The position numbers were made by a program, and so were the translations under genes. The notes beneath the pieces are model-generated. The model saw nothing but the letters and a program-made list of their open reading frames with translations, was not told where the DNA came from and ran no database searches. From Linum tenue (lineage: Eukaryota > Streptophyta > Magnoliopsida > Malpighiales > Linaceae), in assembly GCA_946122785.1 (NCBI GenBank), contig CAMGYJ010000003.1:25871811-25935810 (forward strand): a stretch of DNA of 64,000 nt, in the 5' to 3' direction. Below are positions 43,489-55,791 of the stretch, piece by piece. Position 1 is the first letter of the stretch. Each line of letters starts with the position of its first letter.

Positions 43489-43971
43489 TGAACAAATAAC
43501 AGGACCAAAAAATACCAAACAATACCATACGTTACCACCCTAATACGGGGTTGTATCTTGTGGTAAGTCGTAAATGACAGTTAATATACTTCTACTATCA
43601 CGTATTCAACCATCTCACAGTCTTGGTTTGTTCATACCGCAATGACACTCTTTTCAAACCATAGGTATGCTCTTATTTCAATACCAGTCAATACCATATG
43701 GTACAGACTGGTAAAAAATGGTTCAATTTTTTTTGTTCGAAAAATATATCAAAGTGGATATCATTTTGAAGAGCACAATTAATCTGATCTAACTGTGTAA
43801 AAAAAAATTAAATTTCGACTTAAAACGAGTGAGAAAACGTCTGTAAAAAATTAAGTAATTAAAGGCTTTTCAGGAGAGAGATGATGATGTCATGCTGATG
43901 TGGACGAATTACTCATGGTTACTCACCATAAGGTTACTGACCTGATCCGTTCCCGTCAATAGACCATAATG

Positions 43972-44078
43972 GTTTGTTCGTGTCAAGATACGTGTTTGGT
44001 TTCCTATTTATAAAAATTGTTCGTTTCGAACAATTTTTATAAATAGGAAACCAAACACGTATCTTGACACGAACAAAC
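43972..44078. repeat. Perfect 52-nt inverted repeat with 3-nt loop
   Basis: Left arm 43972-44023, loop TTT at 44024-44026, right arm 44027-44078. I compared the arms base by base and they are exact reverse complements. Identity ends abruptly at both outer edges. There are no ORF or tRNA features. Confidence 0.95.
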
Positions 44079-44222
44079 TATGTGTACTTTGATCTCGATT
44101 ACTCGGGTACGTAGGCAACCTATTACTTTTGAGGTTTTGCATCAAGATAATAAAAATAATAGTCGATGATTTGAATTCGCCGAAGTACAACATAGTACAT
44201 CCAACGATGAGATCATTTGAAG

Positions 44223-44692
44223 TAGGGGGTGATAGTTGGGTCGGTTAGCGGTTAAATATAAACCGATAATGCGGTTAGTGATTACCTGCCAACTAAAATA
44301 ATCATTAATGTTAACTGACTCGTCAAGGCTTAGCGAGTAATTGTTAATCTCCCATGAGGTTAACTGTATTTTAGCGGTAACCCGCCTGAACGAGAGAGCG
44401 GTAGTAGGTTTGCGAATGGGGCAAAAGGCAATGGGCAGAATTATTTTTTTAGAGAATGTAAAAAAGAAAAGTGATGAACATGATAAATCCTAGCCACACG
44501 CTCCCTTCATTTCTTCACTCTCGTCTTCTCGCCTCTCTCTTTTCTTCTTTACAGATAAAAGAATGAATCAACTCCCCTGTGAACTAACGAACAAAGAAAA
44601 CAAAATCCTAATTCTCCTTCACTCTCTTCTCCATCCAAGTAAAACAATAGAGGAGGGCTTACACCGGCCTCAACATTGAGGCCGATCATCAT

Positions 44693-44733
<41 letters not shown>

Positions 44734-45122
44734 CTCCCTTTGATCTAATGGGGAAGCCACCAGAGAGGGTTATTAGCATGACGACCATGGATTCATGGTT
44801 CGTAGCACAACCTCTATGAACGATCTCCGTTCTTCATTTGAGCTGAGAAGACGAGGAGATTGGAGTCAGTGATTGCAGAGTGGTCTGGGGGAAGCTGTTT
44901 CTTTTATTGAGTGTGACATTTTGCCTATTTTGAGTGGTTAACAATTCCTATTAGTTATTAGTAGATTAACCACTAACTGTCAATTATTAACCGTTTATGA
45001 CTTGATAACTCGATAAGAGATTTTGAGCTTTTGTTAAACGACCCACATTCTTCTTAGCGGTTAACAATTTAATGATGCGGTTAGGGATTAAACCGTTAAA
45101 GACATAACTATTTATCACTCTA
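44223..45122. mobile_element. 900-bp hAT-type non-autonomous element
   Basis: The 8-bp flanks ATTTGAAG (44215-44222) and ATTTGACG (45123-45130) differ at one base. Termini are TAGGGGGTGATAG on the left and TTAGAGTGATAA on the right in reverse complement. Both ends are rich in subterminal GGTTA/TTAACCG motifs in opposite orientations. The centre has CT-rich sequence and a (TC)n run. There is no transposase ORF. Confidence 0.8.
44693..44730. repeat. (TC)n microsatellite
   Basis: About eighteen TC units inside the hAT-type element. Confidence 0.9.
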
Positions 45123-45130
45123 ATTTGACG

Positions 45131-45819
45131 TATGATATATTCTAGGAGTGTGCCACTAATATCATGTTTATTAATTTTTTAGTTATATATTTTTTTGCAT
45201 CCTTAGAATAATGCATTAAATAACTCATATACGCATACCAAAAATCCTTCTTGTCTCCCCGCATTCATATTTGGAGACCTTACTGTAAAAAAAACTTCTC
45301 GTTTTGGTATTGAACTTATTTTTTTCAAGAATTGGAATTGAAAATTTTGTCAAACACTTCTTTTAATTTTTTTTGTCAAACACCTAAACACAGACACATA
45401 CTTATTTAATATTTTATGACAGTACCTAGGACATGGTTGGACACTAGAGGAAGCTTTTCAGTGTACAACATTTCATCGAGAAAATGAATTCTCGTCGTCG
45501 GTTAAAGTAGCAAGTGATGGTGCAGGAGAAAGAAAAGATGTTGCCGAAAATGGATTGACTACGACGAAGGTGGAAAAAAAGCCAACAATTAAATCAGTCG
45601 AGCAGAGAGAAAAGCGGAGAGACGTCTCTGGCTTAGAAAGTTGAGGTGAATCTCCCAAAAAAAGGAGAGATATCATAAAATTTGTATACCAAATAGGCTA
45701 ACTACCCGCCATTTGAAAGTGACATTGATCTCTCCTTCCCTCTTCCCTTTTTCCTAAAACCACGACCCCTTCTTCTCCTTCTCCCTCCTATGTTCTAACT
45801 GCTCTCCAACCCAATTACA
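45131..45819 (+). promoter_or_regulatory. Upstream region and probable 5' leader of the GT90 gene
   Basis: AT-rich sequence turning into a CT-rich leader (45725-45795) just before the start codon at 45820. No confident TATA box could be singled out. A minus-strand short frame at 45473-45676 has no domain. Confidence 0.4.
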
Positions 45820-48800
45820 ATGGTGGCTCTGTCGAGACTCTCAGCCCCTCGATCACCCTCCTATCTCCTCCCTTCCCTACTCGCTTTAGCCCTCTTCACC
45901 CTCCTTTTCCTGTACAAGGTAAGATCAATGAGCACCCATTTTCCCATAATTGTCAGCCCTCTAATTTTTTCTTGTTTTCTTTAGAGTTCTTGAATAATTG
46001 TTGGTTTTGGAATTTCATCGAACAGGTAGATGACTTCGTGACGAGCACCAAAACGATGGCAGGCCACAACCTGGAGCCGACCCCATGGCACATTTTTCCA
46101 GCCAAGAGCTTCGATGACGAAACCCGCCAGTCCCGAGCATACAAGATTATTCAGTGCTCCTACCTTAGTTGTCCCTATTTCAATAGAAGCATAATGAAGC
46201 GACCTCGTTTCCAGACCAACAAACTTGCAGCACAGTGTCCCGAGTTTTTCAGTCACATACACCGGGATCTGGCCCCTTGGGTCAAGTCCGGGATAACGGA
46301 GAATCAGGTCATGGAGGCCAAGAACTTTGCGGCGTTTCGAATTGTAATCTTCCAGGGGAGGCTCTATTTGGATCCTTACTATGCTTGCTTCCAGAGTCGA
46401 ATGATGGTGACGATATGGGGATTCATACAACTATTGCGGAAGTATCCTGGCATGGTTCCTGATGTTGATCTAATGTTTGATTGCATGGACAAGCCTATTC
46501 TCAACCGGACCGAACGTCAATCCAACCCTGTGCCTCTTTTTCGGTATTGCACCACCCGTGAGCATTTCGACATTCCTTTCCCTGATTGGTCCTTCTGGGG
46601 TTGGTCGGAGATTAATATCAAGCCATGGAGCGAGGAATTCCCTGACATTAAAAAGGGTTCTCAAGCTAAACGATGGGCAGCAAAGCAGCCTCGTGCATTT
46701 TGGAAGGGAAATCCAGACGTTGTTTCCCCTGTTCGTCTAGAGTTGTTGCAATGCAATGACTCCCGGAAATGGGGAGCACAAATTATGCGACAGGTTCAGT
46801 TTTTCATAGTGCTATTCTCATCGACAATTATATATTTTTGAGGAGGGTTCGATGAAGTTGTTACTGAAGGTTGTGTGTATTACAGGATTGGGTGCAAGAG
46901 GCAAGAGAAGGTTTCGAGGCCTCCAAGCTATCAAATCAGTGCACCTATCGGTGAGTGGGCTTTAGTTGATTACTAGAATCAATACTCGCGGCTACGCCGC
47001 GAGAAATATATGGACATTAATGGCTACAGCTTTGAAAATATTTAGGCAACGACATATCTTATTGTGTTCACATGTTTAGTATCTTTTAAAAAATACATTA
47101 ATTTTTTGCATTTGCTTGATTTATATAAAGCTCATTTCATATACTTTATTAAGCAATATAAATTTAACTCGCAACCATAACTATTATATACAAAATCTAA
47201 GATGATAACTCAATGAATCATCATTGGCTTTTAAGTTACATATAGAATCCGGAAACTACTCATAAGCATGGAAATGATCAAAATAGATAAAACATGATTT
47301 GTAAGGTTAATTAGTGATCTACTATATTGATCACGTGTTAAGAAAATACTCAAGGAATACAAATATCATGCAATAGATATGTAACTTACATATACTAAGC
47401 AACCCAGTGGTATCAACACTAAGGCCAACAACATAGTGAACCATAATTGTGCAGGCAACTCATTTTGGTCCATCCAACAAATAATAGACACCCTCAAACC
47501 GCAACAGATTAGGTATACTCAGGGTGAAGATATCAAAACCAGGTCTCCGGACTCTGGCTAACAATCATCATTCCTTGTGTCCCAGCCTTGGATAAACAAA
47601 AGATGGTCAAAACTCAAAACAAAGAACCAACAGCCCAAAATAACCAAGAGACCCCTACATAATTGCTTATAGACAAATAAACCCACATCTCCCCGCCAAA
47701 TACCAACGACTACTTATATTTACATAATATCATTTTCATCAGCAAGATCCCATATCGTCAACGAAAGCAACCTGCACGAAGACAACAAACAAATTACTAT
47801 ATGTAAAGACATACAACCAACAACATATGTACAAATTAATTTCTCATTGCGTTTAGAACAAAGTAACAAACATCCACATGTTTTGTAGAGACAACGTCTG
47901 TCAGCAACGCACTTGATGTTTGAACACTGAATGTAGGATTCGTCATTGGAATTCTTTGCTACTCCATCATCCGGTTTCTCCACCTTGACTTCTGGCAAAT
48001 AATAAACCAATCTAAAGTCAGTTGAACTAAAATATCAAATCATAGCACAGAATGTAATAATGATTAATTGATTATATGAGCATGCCTATACAAAAGGGAA
48101 GAACGTAAATTGAACAGGAACCTTGATGGTTCGTAAGGCCCAATCCACATGAAGGAAAAAAACAGCTTATTAGAGATTAAAATCACAAAACTTACTGAAC
48201 ACCAAGGTTACTTCATCTAGCCTTTTTAAACTCTTTGACTCCACTTAACCCTCAACAACTACAACAGCGCCTCCCTTGCCGACTGGGTCGTTGCATAGAG
48301 TTGGCGAACAACTAACAGAATGCTGAGATTAAGGTTGCAGTGGAACCTGCACATCTCTATGTTTTGAGTTAGAGACTCTTCTGTTGTAATGAATCGCATC
48401 TCTAACATCGTGATTAAAGCTCTGCACAATGTCCAGCTTTGATGCATAAGACCACAAAACAGATGAAGTTTAGTTGTTGGAAGTTGGAACCATAGAATTA
48501 TAGTATTGGTTCCTTAAGAAGTTCAACTTGACTTGTCTCCATCAGAAAAGATTAGTGTTACTACAGTGAAGTCTGGTTCTTGTTCCTTACCACTTGATGT
48601 TTGGAGTGTTTAGCAAGCTTGTTGGGTGGTTCTTCGAATCCTTGATCAGAACCACCCTTCACCCCATGATCCATCGAACCATTAGAATACGAAGGCATCT
48701 GTTTAAGAGGCTGTGACCCAGATGTTGAGTAGGAACTCAAAGGAAGCCTGCAGGGGACTCTTGGACTCGAGATTTCTTGCTGGTCTTTGTTAAAGGGCCA

Positions 48801-50736
48801 ACTCCTCCATCATCAACCACTGGCTCCATGGAAGTAGTAACTCGGAAACCAGAACTGCAACAACAACACAAAGGGATTGATTAGCTTGCAGGCTTTGAAT
48901 AAAACGCATATGCTGAGAATTCTAAACTGCAAGTACTAATTGTACTGATTCATTCACTCACACCCCAAAAGAAACGAATCAAGGGAATGTGACAATTTCC
49001 AGGATTCCTCCCAATATCTTCTCATTGATGGTGAAACACCGTACCGATAACTCTGGCCATTGCCGAGAGGTGAAACTCCCGACACCTTCGCCACCATCCT
49101 CATCCTTCTTCTTCTCTTGTGACCTTTTGAGCCGGATATGGTGCTGGTGGACCTCGAGCAAGGAGAGCAGAAAGCATCCATGAGAGCTAAAATAAACGGT
49201 TTTGTTTGGCTCTGTTTGGCGGCAGCTGAACGAAACAAAATGTAGTCGATAATTTGTAGGAAAATATTCACTCGGTCATCGCTGGTGCCATGGAGGATTC
49301 TCACCATCGCTGCCTATGAGTTTTCCCCGGCGTGTAGAGTCCAAGGGGAGAGAAAGAACACAAAATATTGGAGGATACGGATGAGAGTTAGAAGATAGTG
49401 GGTTAGATAAGTGGAAAGCAAGTAGATGGAGAATAGACAGATTGTATAGGGAGATGGAGGGATGATTTTGTGGAAGAAAATCAGTGATTGTGTGACAGGA
49501 GAGGATAGAGCATGGGAGATGTGTTTGGTGGAAACATAAGGAAGGTGAAAGGACTTCAAGTCTATAACGGAGGGAAGGGGTGAAAGCTATTTTTTCACAC
49601 AATTAGATTGCTTGCAAAGTTGGAGAGATAGTTGTGGATTGAAAGGAAATTTAGAGTGATGTGATTGGAGAGGAAAAGTACAGAGAAGAATATGGCAGGG
49701 TGAGGGGGGCTGCAGGGAGAGCACTTCCTAACCTATTTTTCCTTTTCTGTTTTACAGTTTTTGAGTTCTCCATCTAGGGTGAGATTGAGGAAGACGGGAG
49801 AGGGAAAGCCCTTTCACTAACGGACAAATAATGAAACAGTAACATGAAGTTTTGGCCAAAAAGCGTACCTAGCTTTCATGTTCTATATAATGTTATCTAC
49901 TTATTCACTTAGGAACTGCCATATATCAAGATACTTCCTTTGAGAGCATATGAGAAGTTTGTTTCAACAAGATCAATTCTTTGGAGCATGCATTCTTTAG
50001 CATATTCCATATGAGGATGCAGGTTGATCGGATCAATAATGTGGTTCCCTTTTGGAGTTATTTGTTTCCTACTGCTAATTATTTATGTTTCCATTCCTCG
50101 GTTTGTAGGTACAAGATATATGCAGAAGGCTTCGCTTGGTCCGTGAGCTTGAAATATATCCTATCTTGTGGTGCCATGACGCTGATCATTTCGCCACAGT
50201 ATGAGGATTTCTTCAGTCGCGGCCTTATACCCAAGAAAAATTATTGGCCAGTATCGCCCGTCGACCTATGTAAATCGATAAAGTCGGCTGTTGACTGGGG
50301 GAACTCACACCCAGCTGAGGTATGTTTACCCTACTTGAACCTACCTTTATCAACCTGATTTCAAGTTGGCATGGATAACTAATATGAATTTGCTTAGCTC
50401 ATCTGCTTGCGTATGATTTTATACTCAACTTGGATGCCATTTTTCGCTTGCATTTCCCACCAACAGGCTCAGGCGATAGCGAAAGCAGGACAAGACTTCA
50501 TGGAGAGTTTAAGTATGGACAAAGTCTACGACTACATGTTCCACCTCATCACTGAATATTCAAAGCTCCAGATGTTCAAGCCTGTCCCACCACCCTCTGC
50601 TCTTGAGGTGTGTCCAGATTCTGTGTTGTGCTTTGCCGATGAGAAGCAGAGGCTATTCCTTGAAAAATCTTCAACTTCTCCCTCGTTGGAGCCTCCTTGC
50701 AACCTCATGTCTGCCGACGATAGTGTCAGAAGCTGA
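45820..50736 (+). CDS. GT90 (CAP10/rumi-like) protein O-glucosyltransferase, 5 exons
   Basis: Predicted Golgi/ER membrane glycosyltransferase of the Glyco_transf_90 family (DUF821; animal relatives add O-glucose to EGF repeats; plant substrates are mostly unknown). Exons: 45820-45918, 46026-46793, 46886-46950, 50109-50319, 50467-50736. The sum is 1413 nt, 470 residues, in frame across all junctions. Residues 15-31 form a membrane anchor (LLPSLLALALFTLLFLY). The family core follows: CPEFFSHIHRDLAPW, NFAAFRIVIFQGRLYLDPYY, DVDLMFDCMDKP, the strongly conserved PDWSFWGWSEINIKPW, AFWKGNP, CTYRYKIYAEGFAWSVSLKYI and AVDWGNSHPAE. There is no C-terminal KDEL. At 470 residues it is somewhat shorter than many plant homologues, mainly at the N-terminus. 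The long third intron (46951-50108) carries a Helitron candidate. Confidence 0.93.
46968..49850 (-). mobile_element. Helitron candidate in intron 3 of the GT90 gene
   Basis: On the minus strand, at about 46968-47002, there is a GC-rich hairpin (CTCGCGGCGTAGCCGCGAG), eight bases of spacer, then CTAG followed by T. This is the canonical Helitron 3' end (hairpin, CTRR, A|T insertion). Exon-like pieces at 47.9, 48.6-48.86 and 49.0-49.18 kb lie on the same strand. The 5' TC end could not be placed; the right limit given is only where minus-strand exon-like sequence ends. Confidence 0.5.
48600..49185 (-). pseudogene. Captured exon fragments in the intron
   Basis: On the minus strand a block starting at 49180 reads MDAFCSPCSRSTSTISGSKG and continues to SYRYGVSPSMRRYWEESWKL near 48990, ending at a GTGAGT-type donor. 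A second block begins after a CAG acceptor at about 48856 with SGFRVTTSMEPVVDDGGVGP. It shifts frame near 48760 and ends with LAKHSKHQV before GTAAG near 48597. Conserved splice borders show this was genomic gene DNA, not a cDNA copy. I do not recognise the family. Confidence 0.5.
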
Positions 50737-50932
50737 AATTGCAGGAGGAAGTTAGGAAAATGGAGCAACAATCATGATAGGAAATTTGGTAGAGCATGGA
50801 CCCCCATTTTGAATTGTAAAAGTAGAATAAATTAATTAATTAAAGGTGCAAGTAAGCCTACAGTCATTTTACTGTTTCTCACGAAAATCTCTCCCCAAAT
50901 TACAGTTCATTAGTGGTGTGATTAGGTGTGGC
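50737..50932 (+). other. 3' region of the GT90 gene
   Basis: 196 bp between the stop codon and the MITE. AATAAATTAATTAATTAAAG at 50826-50845 includes an AATAAA-like poly(A) signal. Confidence 0.45.
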
Positions 50933-51393
50933 TAGAGGTGGCAATTTCAATCCAATCCACCAATCCAATCCATCAATCCATTAAAAATATCCACCTAATC
51001 CAATCCATTTAAATCCAATCCATTTTATCCAAATCCAATTGGATTGGTGGATTCATGGATTGGATCCATGGATCATTGGCAAATTACGGTTTAGTACCTA
51101 CAATTTTTATTTTTTACATTTTGGTACCTAAAATTTAATTTTTATACAAAAAATATCATTGGAAAATTACGTTTTGGTACCTAAAATTTTTCATTATGAC
51201 ATTTTAGTACCTAAACTTTTTACATTTTACATATTGGTCCTTGGTTGAGGATGTCATTTGGATTCATGGATAATCCACCAATCCCCTTGATCCAATCCAT
51301 GAATCCACCAATCCATTAGATCCAATCCATATAATCCATGGATTCACCAATCCAATCCACCAATCCACCAATCCAATCCATTTGCCACCTCTA
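50933..51393. mobile_element. 461-bp hAT MITE with CCAATCCA minisatellite
   Basis: Exact 8-bp duplications GGTGTGGC (50925-50932, 51394-51401) and TIR TAGAGGTGGCAA at both ends mark a hAT MITE. Subterminal arrays of AATCCAATCCA/CCACCAATCC run in from both ends. The middle holds TTTTGGTACCTAAAATTT-type repeats (51090-51240), perhaps a nested insertion. There is no ORF. Confidence 0.9.
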
Positions 51394-51401
51394 GGTGTGG
51401 C

Positions 51402-52840
51402 CGAACCCACCAATTATTTCGGTCCCCTTCTTCTTGGAGCAATTATTTTAACTGGCCATTATTATCATAATCATCAAGTTCACCCTATCATTCGGCCAAA
51501 CAAATCGGACAAACAAATGTCTAGAGAGTCCAAACCGGTAGAGAGTTTTAACGGTATAAAATGGTTGAACCACATTTAAACTATGATCTCAAAACAAATT
51601 ACTCGAATACTGACTTTTTCGATATAACTTCCATTACAATTTTATGATCCATGATATATAGAAGGATAAATATTTCTTTTATGAATTTTTCGGTTTAACC
51701 TCCATTACGATTTTACAATCCTTCATTTATAGAAGAATAGATATTTCTTATGTATAAACAAACTAATTAACATATATCCGTCATAGTATAAGTTTGAGCG
51801 AACCAAATTTATTTATAATTCTTGACCATTTATCAATTTGTTTTACACAAAGATTATGCAAATGTAGTTATTTTTTACATAATAGTTGAATAAATTGTTA
51901 TGTTTTACATAAAGGTTTCTTAATGTCAGTTAACTTTTACAAAGCAGTTATTAAGATGTTATACGTTTTGTAACTTGATTTTGTAATTTGACCACACATT
52001 GCAGATGATTTACACAATGTCATTCTACAATAGTTAAACATATTACAAATATATTACGTAAGAATTATAGAGTGATAATTATGGAGGCATAATTATTTCT
52101 TATTACGCGAGTCAATTATACAAACTTATTATATATGTAAGGCTTCTTTATTGATTAATACACTATGTAAAGCTTATGTTGGGATACTTATTTCTTATTA
52201 AGTGAGTCTTCAGTAATATAATGAACAAAAATTCATTTTTTATTGACTAAACTGTTGATCATCTTATCAAATTATTTTTTACATAACATTTTAATCAAAT
52301 ATGATACTTTCTGTCATTTAATTATTTTATTATTAACTAAAAGTACTTCATTCTTAATAAAATATCCAACATATTATTAATTTAAATTACACAAATGTTT
52401 TCTAAGGTCAATTAAATTTTACATTACCGTTTAGTCAAATGTGAAGCATTCTGAAACATCATTTTATTATTTGGCCACATATTACAGAAGATTTACATAA
52501 CACCCTTCTATAATAATTATACAAACTACAAATAGGCTACACAAAACTTATGAACGAATATTTATTTTTTATATATCAATTAAATAAATTTATTACATAA
52601 ATATTTTGAAATGATTAAGATGGTACGTAAAGCTTATAACGGAATAGTGATTTCTTATGTATCAATTAAACAAATACATGGCATGAATCTTTCGTAATGA
52701 TTAAGACATTATGTAAAACTTATGGGTATATATAACTTGAAAGATTTTGTGAACGATTTGATTTCAAATTTATTATGAAATAGGTATATGAAATTTTAAA
52801 TATAATTACCGCTGCAAAGCGCATGTCAAAAACTAGTAAG
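51402..52840 (+). mobile_element. AT-rich region ending in a Helitron-like 3' terminus
   Basis: Very AT-rich DNA with recurring TTACATAA and ATTTCTTAT phrases and no ORF. It ends with a short hairpin-like CCGCTGCAAAGCGC, then CTAGT at about 52834-52838, in the layout of a Helitron 3' end. The stem is only about 4 bp, so this is weaker than the intron case. The 5' limit is not seen; 51402 is only the edge of the preceding MITE. Confidence 0.35.
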
Positions 52841-54479
52841 AAATTATATTTGAAGTAATTCATTCCAAGAGAAGAGTATTTGTGTATGGAAATTGGTAGA
52901 TGAGTGATGATCTTAGGCTGGTAACCATTTTTCTTTATTTTTTAAAGGTTATCCATTTCATAATAATAGTCTTCTAGGTATGGCAAAAAAAAAAAAAAAA
53001 CACAATTCCACATTTATGTTTGTATATTTTCTTTGGTAAATATCCTTCCAACCCTAAACTTTGTAGCATGAACTTTTTGTAATGATTGTTATGAATATTA
53101 TGACGATGGTTTGAAGGAGGAATAAACGATGGTTTGAAGGAAGGGTTGTCAAAGATGATTTTTTTTATGTTTTGGTGCATTTGTGCTTGTTTTCGCGATT
53201 ATTGAAGTCAAGATTTATGTTGTGTTTCAGTTGACTTGAAATATTTGCTCGCCAATTATCTTTTTCAAGTGGAAGATTAGTTGGATTTTCACTCAAGGTG
53301 AGCTCTGATTTTGGTTCCAGATAGGAAAATGTATATGATTTGACTAGGAATCCGCCCCTGCCCGCCGAAAAGGGGATGGAGTTCTAGGTATTGGAGGGGG
53401 TAGAAGACTTCGTCGCTTGTTTGATGGAGTGATGTAGAGGGGTTTCACGTGACAATAGGTTGGGTGCTTAAGGATACACATGACAATATGTTAATTTCGA
53501 CAGTTATAACATACACAAGGAGGCATGCGTCGGTCGTAAATGAGGTGTTAGCACTATGAAATACAATGAGATTGTGTTGGTAAATATGAATATATGAGGT
53601 CATGTTCGACTTGAAATGTATTGTTTATCATACCATTTCCTAGCAATATTTTCCCAATTTTGTGCAGACTTGGGTCAAACTATGAGAAAAGTTGAAACCC
53701 ATAAGGGAATTAGGGTTTTCATGAGAAGAGAAAGCAAGTCGGCAGTTTGGTGGAATACGATGTGTGCAGTAACGGTAATAAACTAAATATTGAAATCAGC
53801 CAATGACAAGCTGCCAGGTGGCTAATTACAAACTGTAATGATTTTATCCTTCTCCTTTGCTATATATGGCGTCGCATTCCCTTATGGGATTCAACCACTT
53901 AGTTACTACGACGCCGTCTGAGTCTTTTTCATCTCTTTCGTCTGGTCTGGGTTAAAAGAAGCCCAGTTCCAATTCTTCAATACTGCTTGTATGAAGATAA
54001 GCAATGGTGACTCAATTCTTCTTCCTTCACAAACTAACCCAACTTCACAATTACGTATCGTATGAAACTCAAAGAGGGGACGGAAAAGCACAAATGAATT
54101 TTGGCCTCTGATTAGTCACACCTTGCACTTTGAAAATTCTATTTAATTACTTAGGCGATGAGAAGGTGACTCCATAACCTGGAAATGACGGATGAGAGGT
54201 GTCATAAAACGAGGATACAAGAAGACCCCCAATGATTTAATATTTTCTCCTTCACTATGAGTGGCTAGAACTCCCTTTATTTAACTAGTGGAACCCAGAG
54301 TTGTTACAGAATGCTATTTCATCTTTTTTTTTTAAAATGCTATTTCATATTTAATATATTTTGATTGATATTTTCATTCCATGGTCTAGTAATTATTGCT
54401 TTTATATGTCGAAGGGTGAAAACGGTGGTCATTATATTATAATCGAAGAGTGAAAACTATAAAACTATAATTAGATATA
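52841..54479. other. Intergenic, nothing recognised
   Basis: No domain-bearing ORF, TIR or LTR pair was found. A short CT-rich stretch and a TATATATGG near 53862 might mark an old promoter, but no gene follows. Confidence 0.4.
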
Positions 54480-55400
54480 GTTAGCCACCTCTGAGGTTGC
54501 ACAGCTGGCTTATACTCATCCTCCACCAAGATCTTATGAGTTCAGCAAAAGGGGTCAAACCCTTGTATGTCAGTGATTTTCCATGCGATAGTTTTCTTAA
54601 GTTTTCGAAGTAGGTATATCAAACGCTCCTTCTGTTCAGGGGTCAAAGAGGAGATATTGATAACTTTTAGTTAAGAATCGTTAGCCAGGTAAGCATATTT
54701 CAAGTGTTTGGGTAACGGTTTGAGATCCGAAGTAGGAGGCTCTTCATAAGATGACTTAAGGGGTAGGAATTGCTGGAATTTCACCAGATCTTCCTCCTCC
54801 TTTGGTACATCTCCTTGACATTTAAGATATTCCTACTATGATGCTTGTTCCATTCAACCCCCTTCTTAACTGAAACAAAAAACTAGGCATACCTCAAGTG
54901 GATCATCATAGACACATGCAATTACCGAAGATATTAGTTCTATAGAACTATTGCACATTTTCATTTTTACCCTCATTGATGTGAGACTGCTTCATTCCCT
55001 CTTCCATTTTAAAGGTGCCACTTGTGGATCCTACCCTAAGAATGATTTTCCACCATGCACGTCGACTAATGCAAGAATGGTCGACCAAGTGTTAAGGTGG
55101 CATCAGATTGATTAGTATCCATGACAAAAAATTGGTCGAGAATGTAAATGACACTATGTCTACCATCACACCTTCCATCATGCCTCTAGGTTGATGTAAG
55201 GATTCATATTCTAACTGGATACTCATGTGAATGGGTGTTAGATTCCCTAAATTGAGTTTCTTAAACAAGCAATATGACATCATATTAATGTTAGCGCCAT
55301 AATCGATATAAACTTCTAGAAATCTTAAAAGTACCAATATTGCAAAGTAATGCAAAACTCCTTGGGTCTCATAGCTTCACTAAAAGTCTTCTCTAGCTCA
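54480..55400 (-). pseudogene. Gypsy protease-region remnant (copy 2)
   Basis: The minus frame 55092-55355 has IDYGANINMMSYCLFKKLNL followed by a PRGMMEGVMVDI stretch. It is co-linear with DLGASINVMPYKLFKNLGL and PRGIIEDLLVNV of the better-preserved copy at 56517-57533. The catalytic triplet is DYG. Sequence down to about 54480 is pol-like but too decayed to name. Confidence 0.6.
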
Positions 55401-55408
55401 ATACTGCT

Positions 55409-55791
55409 GATAAAACCCAAAATGTTGTTATCTGACCTTTATTTTTGACGCATTTTTATGCTAGAATATCATGTCTAGGCCACATTGCAAGCTAATTTAT
55501 GCTAATTTTCCTTCCTATTTGTAAATCAATAGCTTTAGCATGGGTTATTTTGATATGAAGGCTTTTATGGGAAAATAACATCACTTAGTCATGTTTTATC
55601 CCCAATTTGTCATATTTTATGCTTGCTTGGTGTTTTTGATGATATTCCAGGTCTTTTACTCGTCTACAATCAATCGGGGATCAATTTGGAGTTAATCCGG
55701 GCACTTTAACATTTCAATTGAAGTAAAGTAGGAAAGAAGGCAAAAGCATAAGTTCTCTGCCGAGGGATACCAAGTTCACGGCTGCGATCAT
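55409..55791. other. Possible gypsy LTR fragment
   Basis: A TGATAAAACCC start, a GCATTTTTATGCTAGAATATC phrase and general style resemble the beginning of Tat/Athila-type LTRs. There is no second copy in the window to confirm it. Confidence 0.3.

Noticed and set aside
49276..49602. Minus-strand frame continuing into the GT90 intron
   Set aside because: Pyrimidine-rich and without a domain; more likely promoter or leader-like DNA of the captured gene fragment than coding sequence.
52834..52838. Considered calling 51402-52838 a firm Helitron
   Set aside because: The 3' hairpin stem is only about 4 bp and the 5' end is not visible, so it is listed at low confidence only.
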